This document shows positions 7,193-14,003 of a stretch of 27,072 nucleotides of DNA, one piece after another. Location: positions 13,777 to 40,848 of the forward strand of contig DFIN01000010.1 of assembly GCA_002372135.1 (NCBI GenBank), read 5' to 3'. Position 1 is the first letter of the stretch, and each line of letters opens with the position of its first letter. The translations under genes and the position numbers were made by a program. The notes under the pieces were generated by a model that worked only from the letters and a program-made list of their open reading frames with translations, did not search any database and was not told the origin of the DNA. This DNA is from Bacteroidales bacterium UBA3696 (GTDB lineage Bacteria; Bacteroidota; Bacteroidia; Bacteroidales; Paludibacteraceae).

Positions 7193-10100
7193 ATGAAGAC
7201 AACTTTACGTATGATTGGGTCAGCCCTTTGCCTGCTTACCCTTATACCCGCTCTTACTGCCCGTGCCGACAGTCCCTGTTTTGACTATACAGACCTTTCT
7301 TCCGCCAAGTGTGAAACCACCTCGTTTGACGATCAGGAGCGGCTTCGTTCGTGGAATGTCAATACGGTTGACCAAGGACCTCAAAGCGAGAAAAGTCGCC
7401 AAACCGTTCACACCGATCCGCTCGAATTGGATGCACGAACAGCCTACCAACTGCGTACCACCTTGCCCGACGGCAGACCGTCTGTTCGACTCGGCAACTG
7501 GGATATCAACAAGCAGGCGGAACGCATAACCTATACCTACACCGTTCCTGCCGACAACCCCGTGCTCATTCTCTATTATGCCGTTGTATTGGAAGACCCG
7601 GGACATGAAGAAGAGGCACAACCCCGATTCACGATGGAACTGCTGCAAAACGGACTGCCCGCCCAAAGCGAATGTTTTTCGTTTGACTTCCGTGCAGGTT
7701 TTGAGATGGACTCCGCCTCGTGGCACTTGGAGATGCCCGGTATTTGTTGGAAAGACTGGACCATGATGGGGGTCAGCCTTGCCGAATTTGCCGGCAAAAC
7801 CGTGCAACTGCAATTCACTACCTACGACTGTTCCAAAGGCGAACACTACGGCTATGCCTACTTCGGCATAGAGTGCCGGAGCAACAAAATGGAAACAACC
7901 TCCTGCGGTGACTATACCGACTCCGATGCGGCTACATTTATTGCTCCTGACGGCTTCAACTATCGTTGGTATTTGCCCGCAGAACCCGAAACAACCCTAT
8001 CTACCGAACGTACCTTCCACCATACAGGCACCTCGGTTACCTACTATTGCGACATCATCAACACCGAAAACGAGAACTGTTTCTTCACCCTCGAAGCCAC
8101 TCCCGAAGCACGCTATCCGATTGCTGAATTTACCTATAACCAAATACATGGGGAATGTGCCGACACCCTTGTGGTATCTAATTTAAGCGGTGTGTCCCTC
8201 AACGGACTGGATAAGAACGACCCGCTCGAACCGTGCGACAACTACCTCTGGGACTTGGGCGACGGACGCACGTCCACCGATGTTGAACCCCGCATCGTCT
8301 ATTCATCCCCCGGAACCTATACAATCTCACTCATCGCCGGTCTGAATGACTGGCAGTGCGCTTCGGCTGAATATACAGCCACCGTTACCATATCCCCACG
8401 ACCCGAAGCAGGCAGACGAGAAGTCGTGCTCTGCGAAGGCGAACCGATGCTGTGGCACGGGCAAGTCTATACCGAGACCGGCGAATATGCCGACCCGCAA
8501 GGCAACGGGCTATGCGACTCCGTGCTGGTGCTCACAGTCCAACCCATCGGCAAGAGCATTGTCTATGATACCATCTGTCACGGTGATGCCTATTCGTGGC
8601 GCGGGGCAACACTCACCCAAGCCGGTGTCTATACCGATACGGCGTACAATAAAACACTCTCGGGATGTGATAGCGTCTATTACCTCAACCTCTCTTACTA
8701 TACCCGCTATGACCGTGTGCCGCAGGAACTGCAAGATCGTATGACAGGTATCAGTGCGCGCAAACGAGTAACCTACTACTCGTCCAACGCTGACCCGTGG
8801 GACGACCCCTATATGCTCGTCCATATAGACCACGTAACGGTCAATGCCACCTCCTACGAATGGCACGGCAATACCTATACCGCTTCAGGCGTGTATGCCG
8901 ACACCCTTCCTACCGTCTTACACGGCTGCGACAGTATCGTCTTCCTTGACCTGCAACTCACTGCCGTCCCCACGATGACCGTAGTACCCCAATCCGACTC
9001 TTTTTGCCGGGGAACGACCTATACATGGACCGGACGAGGCGACCGCTTTGCTGCCCTTACGCAAGGAGGCGAATACCGTGATACGGTCATACAACCCGTC
9101 ACATTAGACACTACCTTATACATCCTCACCCTTACGCAACTGCTACCTTCTACAAGCGAAATAAACCACACTGTTTGCGATACGCTTACTCCTTACTTAT
9201 GGAACGGTTTAGCCTGCTCTGCTTCTAATGATTATGTCTATACCACCACCAATGTCGTCGGTTGTGATAGCGTGGTTACTCTCCATCTGACTGTAATTAC
9301 CTGCGAGCCGCCTCTGCCACCCGAACCGCCTACTGTGGACACAATTAAAGACGGCGTTACCATCTGCAAAGGACTGCTACCCTATACGTGGGAAGGTCAT
9401 GTATTCACTTCTGCCGGCTCATTTACCCAAAAACTGACCAATACGGCAGGCGAAGATTCCGTCGTCCGTTTTACAGTAAAAGTGATTGAGAACACGACCA
9501 TGGCAGTGGATGGTAAAACCATCTATTCTACCGACCTTCCCTTTACATGGGAGGGACATACCTTCACTACAGCAGGCACATTCACCCAAACGTTGATGTC
9601 ATCCTTAGGCTGCGACTCCATTGTAACCTTTACCCTTACGGTAAAAGACACGGTTGCACCTCCGCCACCTCCTGAACCCGTAGTGTGTACCCCGCTTCAA
9701 CTGCAACTCCTGCCGACTGACACCATCTGTGCCAACGACCTGACTGTGCCGGTGGCTCTGACCATCGCTGCAGGTCAAATAGCCCGTTATGATGTGCGTT
9801 TCAGCGAAGCGGCGCACCAACAAGGGTATGTGGATGCAACCAATCAAACCATCAGTTCGCTTGCCGATACGCTATACATTGACTTGCCCCAACCGGCGGA
9901 CTCGACGCGCTATCCCCGCCCCGATACTTATACAATGGCCATTGACATAACAGACACATGCGGCAATGTAACCCAATACCCGTTCTCTTTCACCGTGCTC
10001 TATCCCGCGTGGATCATTCAACAGCGGTGGAACGATGTGTTGTCTGTATATAATCAGTACTACAACGGCGGCTATACCTTTACAAGCATTGAGTGGTACT

Positions 10101-10525
10101 ACGAAGGACAACCTATTTCCGGTCGAGGTGAACACAATTCCTATATCTATATTGAACCTCATCTGGAATACGGAGATGCCTATTGGCTGATGCTCACCCG
10201 CACTGATGATGGCAAAACGTTGCCCACATGCAAGTGCTATCCCGCCCATAACCCGAATGCCCGAACCGAATTCAAGACACCCGTTAGGCTCATACCAAGA
10301 CCGAATAACCGGCTTGCCTTCCAAGTACAAACAAATCAATCCGGTACTTATCAAATTATTGACCCGTTAGGAAGAGTATTAGGAGTTGGGGTATATGGCG
10401 AAAAATACGATTCCCCCGACTTGGTGGTGCCCGCTTCATTCCCTGCCGGAACCTATATCGGGTTTTTCCGCAGTGAAGACGACAACTCTGCCACAGCCGT
10501 CAAATTCAATGTGGGCGAAATGTAG
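7193..10525 (+). CDS. Large secreted PKD / repeat-module adhesin-like protein
   Basis: This 1110-residue predicted surface protein starts with a signal peptide (core ALCLLTLIPALTARA). Residues about 26-235 form a beta-rich domain with many aromatic and Cys residues. Residues about 307-402 look like a PKD domain (YLWDLGDGRTS, then SPGTYTISLIA). About seven modules of roughly 45 residues follow at 410-820, with consensus (C)xGxxYxWxGxxFTxxGxYxDT..GCDSIVxLxLTV, a type common in Bacteroidota adhesins. Proline-rich linkers lie near residues 705-716 and 822-829. The last 80 residues (YQIIDPLGRVLG, then FPAGTYIGFF) resemble a T9SS sorting domain. It is the last gene of the operon and ends just before the shared hairpin. 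A role in adhesion or matrix formation is inferred; no catalytic motif was seen. Confidence 0.87.
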   Translation: MKTTLRMIGSALCLLTLIPALTARADSPCFDYTDLSSAKCETTSFDDQERLRSWNVNTVDQGPQSEKSRQTVHTDPLELDARTAYQLRTTLPDGRPSVRLGNWDINKQAERITYTYTVPADNPVLILYYAVVLEDPGHEEEAQPRFTMELLQNGLPAQSECFSFDFRAGFEMDSASWHLEMPGICWKDWTMMGVSLAEFAGKTVQLQFTTYDCSKGEHYGYAYFGIECRSNKMETTSCGDYTDSDAATFIAPDGFNYRWYLPAEPETTLSTERTFHHTGTSVTYYCDIINTENENCFFTLEATPEARYPIAEFTYNQIHGECADTLVVSNLSGVSLNGLDKNDPLEPCDNYLWDLGDGRTSTDVEPRIVYSSPGTYTISLIAGLNDWQCASAEYTATVTISPRPEAGRREVVLCEGEPMLWHGQVYTETGEYADPQGNGLCDSVLVLTVQPIGKSIVYDTICHGDAYSWRGATLTQAGVYTDTAYNKTLSGCDSVYYLNLSYYTRYDRVPQELQDRMTGISARKRVTYYSSNADPWDDPYMLVHIDHVTVNATSYEWHGNTYTASGVYADTLPTVLHGCDSIVFLDLQLTAVPTMTVVPQSDSFCRGTTYTWTGRGDRFAALTQGGEYRDTVIQPVTLDTTLYILTLTQLLPSTSEINHTVCDTLTPYLWNGLACSASNDYVYTTTNVVGCDSVVTLHLTVITCEPPLPPEPPTVDTIKDGVTICKGLLPYTWEGHVFTSAGSFTQKLTNTAGEDSVVRFTVKVIENTTMAVDGKTIYSTDLPFTWEGHTFTTAGTFTQTLMSSLGCDSIVTFTLTVKDTVAPPPPPEPVVCTPLQLQLLPTDTICANDLTVPVALTIAAGQIARYDVRFSEAAHQQGYVDATNQTISSLADTLYIDLPQPADSTRYPRPDTYTMAIDITDTCGNVTQYPFSFTVLYPAWIIQQRWNDVLSVYNQYYNGGYTFTSIEWYYEGQPISGRGEHNSYIYIEPHLEYGDAYWLMLTRTDDGKTLPTCKCYPAHNPNARTEFKTPVRLIPRPNNRLAFQVQTNQSGTYQIIDPLGRVLGVGVYGEKYDSPDLVVPASFPAGTYIGFFRSEDDNSATAVKFNVGEM

Positions 10526-10540
10526 TACAAAAGCACAAAA

Positions 10541-10573
10541 ATAATAGTCCGCTGAATTTCAGCGGACTATTAT
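10541..10573. terminator. Hairpin terminator shared by tRNA-Arg(TCT) and the surface operon
   Basis: A 16-bp inverted repeat (10541-10556 with 10558-10573) has a single central base. Read on the minus strand it follows tRNA-Arg(TCT) and is followed by ATTATTTTTG, a fair U-tract. Read on the plus strand it follows the last surface gene, with only a weak T-rich tail. The central 29 bases are the exact reverse complement of the hairpin at 87-115. Confidence 0.85.
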
Positions 10574-10583
10574 TATAAGGAGG

Positions 10584-10657
10584 TGATTCGGGGGGGATTC
10601 GAACCCCCGACCCACAGCTTAGAAGGCTGTTGCTCTATCCAACTGAGCTACCGAACC
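10584..10657 (-). tRNA. tRNA-Arg (anticodon TCT)
   Basis: On the minus strand the acceptor GGTTCGG pairs fully with CCGAATC (one G-U pair). The D arm is GCTCAGTTGGATAGAGC, the anticodon stem ACAGC/GCTGT encloses CTTCTAA (anticodon TCT), and the T arm is GGGGG-TTCGAAT-CCCCC. The discriminator is A; CCA is not encoded (CCT follows). All conserved positions look normal, unlike the tRNA at 1-77. Confidence 0.96.
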
Positions 10658-10678
10658 AAACAATGCATAAAAGCGGTG

Positions 10679-10709
10679 CAAAAGTACTGCCTTTATTCGG
10701 ACGAACAAA
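10679..10709 (-). promoter_or_regulatory. Promoter of tRNA-Arg(TCT)
   Basis: Read on the minus strand: TTTG (10709-10706), 19-base spacer, TACTTTTG (10686-10679). The match to the Bacteroidota consensus is perfect. The tRNA 5' end lies 21 bases past the -7 box. Confidence 0.88.
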
Positions 10710-10725
10710 AAAAATGTGCAAAAAA

Positions 10726-10756
10726 TTTGTACAACCGAATTTTGATAGTACTTTTG
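10726..10756 (+). promoter_or_regulatory. Promoter of the primary sigma factor gene
   Basis: TTTG (10726-10729), a 19-base spacer, and TACTTTTG (10749-10756). It is back to back with the tRNA-Arg promoter, with 16 bases between the two -33 boxes. An imperfect inverted repeat, TGTGCAAA-AAA-TTTGTACA (10715-10733, one mismatch), covers the -33 box. Confidence 0.87.
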
Positions 10757-10790
10757 CGGGCTTTTTAGCGGACAAAATAAGGAACAGACT

Positions 10791-11651
10791 ATGCGTCAAT
10801 TAAAAATTACCAAATCCATAACGAACCGCGAGTCCGCCTCGCTGGATAAGTACCTGCAAGAGATTGGGCGTGAAGACCTTATATCGGTGGAGGACGAGGT
10901 GGAATTGGCTGGCAGAATACGGCAAGGCGACCGTGCAGCCTTAGAAAAACTGACAAAAGCCAATCTTCGTTTCGTTGTTTCGGTGGCTAAACAGTATCAA
11001 AACCAAGGGCTCAGCCTGCCGGATCTTATCAATGAAGGCAACTTAGGACTGATCAAAGCAGCCGAAAAATTTGACGAAACACGCGGTTTTAAGTTCATCT
11101 CGTATGCGGTGTGGTGGATACGCCAAAGTATTCTTCAAGCCCTTGCCGAGCAGGCTCGTATTGTGCGGTTGCCGCTTAACCAAGTAGGCTCTATCAACAA
11201 AATAAACAAGGCTCTGCAACGCTTTGAGCAAGAGCACGAGCGCCGCCCGTCTGCCGAAGAACTGGCTGAGTTGCTGGATATGCCCGTCGAGAAGATTGCT
11301 GAGACCATGAAGATGTCCGGACGGCATGTCAGCATGGATGCTCCTTTCGTGGAAGGTGAGGACAACAGCCTCATTGATGTAATGCCTAATGAAGATAGTC
11401 CCAACGCCGACAGAGGACTAATCAACGAGTCGTTGGTCAAAGAAATAGACCGCGCATTGGCTACTCTCACTCCCCGTGAAGCGGAGATTCTGCGTAAGTT
11501 CTTTGGGCTGGGTACGCAAGAAAAAACGCTCGAAGAGATAGGAGAAGACTTTCACCTCACCCGCGAGCGTGTGCGCCAAATCAAAGAAAAAGCTATCAAG
11601 AAACTGAAGCAGAATTCGCGTAGCAAAATACTGCGAACCTATTTAGGCTAA
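10791..11651 (+). CDS. rpoD: Primary RNA polymerase sigma factor (RpoD/SigA type)
   Basis: This protein directs RNA polymerase to the TTTG/TAnnTTTG promoters seen across the window. It has 286 residues, the compact size of Bacteroidota primary sigma factors, which lack the long N-terminal region 1.1 of E. coli RpoD. Region 1.2 is near residues 15-45 (SLDKYLQEIGREDLIS). Region 2 includes ANLRFVVSVAKQYQNQGL, DLINEGNLGLIKAAEKFD and FISYAVWWIRQSI. Region 3 follows (RLPLNQVGSINKI). Region 4 contains LTPREAEILRKFFGL and the helix-turn-helix TLEEIGEDFHLTRERVRQIK. The start ATG lies 35 bases after its -7 box. The stop overlaps the stop of the converging HAD gene by 9 bases, leaving no room for a terminator. 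Confidence 0.96.
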   Translation: MRQLKITKSITNRESASLDKYLQEIGREDLISVEDEVELAGRIRQGDRAALEKLTKANLRFVVSVAKQYQNQGLSLPDLINEGNLGLIKAAEKFDETRGFKFISYAVWWIRQSILQALAEQARIVRLPLNQVGSINKINKALQRFEQEHERRPSAEELAELLDMPVEKIAETMKMSGRHVSMDAPFVEGEDNSLIDVMPNEDSPNADRGLINESLVKEIDRALATLTPREAEILRKFFGLGTQEKTLEEIGEDFHLTRERVRQIKEKAIKKLKQNSRSKILRTYLG

Positions 11652-12260
11652 TTGTTGCACCACCGGCATCCAAGACTCATCGTCAGTTGCCTGCAAACAT
11701 TGGAATCCAAATCGCTTGCCTGCCTCTATATTGGCGGGCAAGTCGTCTATATAGAGCGTTTGGGAGGGTATGATCCCCGTCCTGTCAATTAGTATTTGGT
11801 AGGCTTGGTCGTCGGGTTTAGCCGCATGCATCTCATTGGAGAAGAACAGACCGGCTGACAGTTGCAGTTCCGCACAGTTCTGCCGGGTCCATTCTACATG
11901 CGAGTCGTTGATGTTACTCAGAATATAGAAAGGAATACCTTTAGCGTGCAACTGCCTGAGCAACTGCGCTTTCTCCGTCTGAAAAGGCAGTAACATCGCC
12001 AACCATGCGTCCATAATCTGCTTGCCGGTTACTCCTTCGCGGCAGTATGGCAAAATGGATTGGATAAACTGTTCGGTATTGATCTGTCCTACTTGATAGG
12101 CATCTATCAGTTTAGAACTATGCCCGCCAAGCAGTCCGTCGGCTGTGATCAGTTGTTTGTCAGTTTGTGGGCGCACCAATGCCCCAAAGGCGCGGAGCGA
12201 TCGCTTAGGGTCAATGTCAATAAGTACATGTCCTAAATCAAATACAATGTTCTTTATCAT
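11643..12260 (-). CDS. HAD-superfamily phosphatase (YihX-like)
   Basis: A 205-residue HAD hydrolase. Motif I is FDLGHVLIDID, with nucleophile Asp8; the second acidic position of the usual DxD is Gly10, as in the YihX-like group (glucose-1-phosphate phosphatase). Motif II is ILSNIND, motif III has Lys in AAKPDDQAYQ, and motif IV is LYIDDLPANIEA. The helical cap lies between motifs I and II. The substrate cannot be read from sequence; a small sugar phosphate or nucleotide is likely. It is the last gene of the rpe operon, 46 bases after the acyltransferase gene. Its tail overlaps rpoD by 9 bases. Confidence 0.85.
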   Translation of the reverse strand: MIKNIVFDLGHVLIDIDPKRSLRAFGALVRPQTDKQLITADGLLGGHSSKLIDAYQVGQINTEQFIQSILPYCREGVTGKQIMDAWLAMLLPFQTEKAQLLRQLHAKGIPFYILSNINDSHVEWTRQNCAELQLSAGLFFSNEMHAAKPDDQAYQILIDRTGIIPSQTLYIDDLPANIEAGKRFGFQCLQATDDESWMPVVQQLA

Positions 12261-12306
12261 GGTTTGACGATAGTTTAGCAGTTGTTTAACAATAGTTTCG
12301 CTGTTG

Positions 12307-13164
12307 TTATTTGTATTCTTCTTCCCACGTATTATGCGTGATGCCCATCATGCGGAGCATTACCTCGTGCGATTCATGGAGCAAGCGTTGTACCTCATCT
12401 TTGCGCGGACGGGTTGTGTCCGGAATAATAGGTTCACCTATTTCTACTGTCAGCAGCGGCTTGTCTTTTGGTCCGAATAGACGATAGATACCTGTTCGCT
12501 TGCGGTAGTTAATCACGCAAGGAACGAGTGGCATGTTGTATTTGTATGCCATGGTAAATGCTCCTTTCTGGAAGGGACGCAACGGTTTATAGTAGTCCCA
12601 TCGAGCCGCCTCGGGGAAAATATGAAACCACGCTTTGCGCTCGTGAAACGCATCAAAAGCAGCATTAAAACGCTTGAGTGCCTCGTAGTTGTCTTCGGGG
12701 ATAGGGACACCGCCTACCACGCGAAGAAAATAGTTAACGCCTGTTGAAAAATTAGGGGCAAACATCGGGATACGAGTCGTACTCCGTGCGTGAGTGGCTA
12801 TCAGTATAGCAGGGCAATCCAAAAAATTAACATGATTACCCAACGTGATAGCACCGTTCTTGAGTTGCTTCTTATACCGGCGAAGATACTTGCGTCCGTG
12901 TACGCGAAGACCCATAAAAACATACAAATAGAATCCCAGCGAGATATATAGAATGAATACATACGACCAAAAGTGCTGCCAACGGCGGCGAAATGAATTG
13001 TCATCATACGGGTAGTGCTCGTCCACTACTACTTCGCGATCTTTTTTCAGCGGTTTAAGGCGCGTATGCGGATTATCTTGCGGATAGGTCTTACCTATTT
13101 CCGGGATATAAGTACCCTCTGTTACCTCCAGCCCATCATAACGGATATTCGGAGTATTATTCAT
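12307..13164 (-). CDS. PlsC-type 1-acylglycerol-phosphate acyltransferase
   Basis: A 285-residue membrane-bound acyltransferase that probably adds the second acyl chain in phosphatidic acid synthesis. The catalytic motif NHxxxxD is seen as NHVNFLD (residues 110-116). The glycerol-phosphate-binding motif region is FPEAAR (183-188), in place of the usual FPEGTR, and PLVPCVI follows. A hydrophobic segment at about 66-86 (YVFILYISLGFYLYVFMG) would anchor it to the membrane. The first 50 residues are charged and family-specific. It lies in an operon after rpe (42-base gap) and before the HAD gene. A related acyl-lipid substrate, such as an ornithine or glycine lipid, is possible. Confidence 0.85.
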   Translation of the reverse strand: MNNTPNIRYDGLEVTEGTYIPEIGKTYPQDNPHTRLKPLKKDREVVVDEHYPYDDNSFRRRWQHFWSYVFILYISLGFYLYVFMGLRVHGRKYLRRYKKQLKNGAITLGNHVNFLDCPAILIATHARSTTRIPMFAPNFSTGVNYFLRVVGGVPIPEDNYEALKRFNAAFDAFHERKAWFHIFPEAARWDYYKPLRPFQKGAFTMAYKYNMPLVPCVINYRKRTGIYRLFGPKDKPLLTVEIGEPIIPDTTRPRKDEVQRLLHESHEVMLRMMGITHNTWEEEYK

Positions 13165-13206
13165 AGTATAAGTGCGTTTTTGGATAGTGTATATAGTTTG
13201 TTTTCT

Positions 13207-13854
13207 TTATTGTTGCTTCATGGATCGAATGGCTTCTGCCGGGTCATCGGCATGGAATACTGCGCTGCCGGCCACCAACACATCTGCTCCTGCGGCAAAC
13301 ACATCCTTTGCATTCGACGGATTGATACCGCCATCTACTTCAATGAGGGTAGGCAGTTGTCGGCGCGTGATTTCGCTGCGGACATAGCGTATCTTGTCAA
13401 TCGTTTCGGGAATAAAACGCTGCCCGCCAAAACCCGCAAAAACCGACATCAACAGCACCATATCCACTTCGCCCAAATAGGGATCCAAACGGTGAACGTC
13501 AATGTCCGGGTTGATAGTTAGGCATGTCCGAACTCCCTTCCCGCGAATGAGTGACAAAATAGGCATCGGGTCGTCCACAGCCTCCAAATGAAATCCAACG
13601 CTCCATGCTCCCGCATCGCAGAAACGCTCCACATACTTTTCGGGATGAACAATCATCAAATGCACATCCAACGGCTTAGTGGCATACTTTTGTAATGGTT
13701 CCATAATCGGAAAACCAAACGAAATGTTCGGAACAAACACGCCGTCCATCACGTCCACATGAAAATAATCCGCCTCGCTCTGATTGATGCGCTCTATCTC
13801 CTCGCGCAAATCACCAAAGTCGGCACTCAAAATAGAAGGTGCTATTGCTCTCAT
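13207..13854 (-). CDS. rpe: Ribulose-phosphate 3-epimerase
   Basis: This enzyme interconverts ribulose 5-phosphate and xylulose 5-phosphate in the pentose phosphate pathway. The product has 215 residues, a normal length, when started at the ATG at 13854 (MRAIAPSILSADFG). A longer frame to 13911 exists but would start inside the promoter. Family motifs: HVDVMDGVFVPN with a metal/catalytic Asp, LDVHLMIVHPEKY, FGGQRFIPETIDKI, and EVDGGINPSNAKDVFAAGAD with the second catalytic Asp. The TIM-barrel phosphate-binding end (VLVAGSAVF) is intact. It is the first gene of the rpe-acyltransferase-HAD operon, from the promoter at 13883-13914. Confidence 0.96.
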   Translation of the reverse strand: MRAIAPSILSADFGDLREEIERINQSEADYFHVDVMDGVFVPNISFGFPIMEPLQKYATKPLDVHLMIVHPEKYVERFCDAGAWSVGFHLEAVDDPMPILSLIRGKGVRTCLTINPDIDVHRLDPYLGEVDMVLLMSVFAGFGGQRFIPETIDKIRYVRSEITRRQLPTLIEVDGGINPSNAKDVFAAGADVLVAGSAVFHADDPAEAIRSMKQQ

Positions 13855-13882
13855 ACAAATAATAGTGTTTTTTTTGAACACG

Positions 13883-13914
13883 CAAAAGTAGAACATTATG
13901 GGCAATTGCACAAA
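13883..13914 (-). promoter_or_regulatory. Promoter of the rpe operon
   Basis: Minus-strand TTTG (13914-13911), 20-base spacer, TACTTTTG (13890-13883). The rpe ATG is 28 bases downstream, which rules out the upstream start at 13911. Confidence 0.88.
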
Positions 13915-13945
13915 GCATAGAACATGAAAATCCCCTTTTTTAGGG

Positions 13946-13977
13946 ATTGAACATCCGGCTTGTCCGAGCTACTTTTG
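13946..13977 (+). promoter_or_regulatory. Promoter of the feoB-like gene
   Basis: TACTTTTG at 13970-13977 is a perfect -7 box. The -33 box 20 bases upstream is ATTG (13946-13949), one mismatch from TTTG. A short inverted repeat, AATCCC (13929-13934) / GGGATT (13943-13948), abuts and overlaps this weak -33 box and could be a regulator site. Confidence 0.7.
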
Positions 13978-14003
13978 CCGCGTTTTTTCAGCATGCAGTA
14001 CGT

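Noticed and set aside
7220..7846. 208-codon open frame on the minus strand inside the third surface gene
   Set aside because: It lies wholly within a well-supported gene, has no promoter or recognisable domain, and is explained by the codon bias of the sense strand.
1..10657. Genomic island integrated at a tRNA (att site)
   Set aside because: There is no direct repeat of a tRNA 3' end and no integrase in the segment. The two tRNA-Arg genes are different and face each other; only the terminator hairpins match.
13015..13521. 168-codon plus-strand frame across the acyltransferase and rpe genes
   Set aside because: It is antisense to two genes with clear catalytic motifs and shows no domain of its own.
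13207..13911. Longer rpe product starting at 13911
   Set aside because: The extra 19 residues would be encoded by the promoter, and the family starts at the MRAIAPSILSADFG segment.
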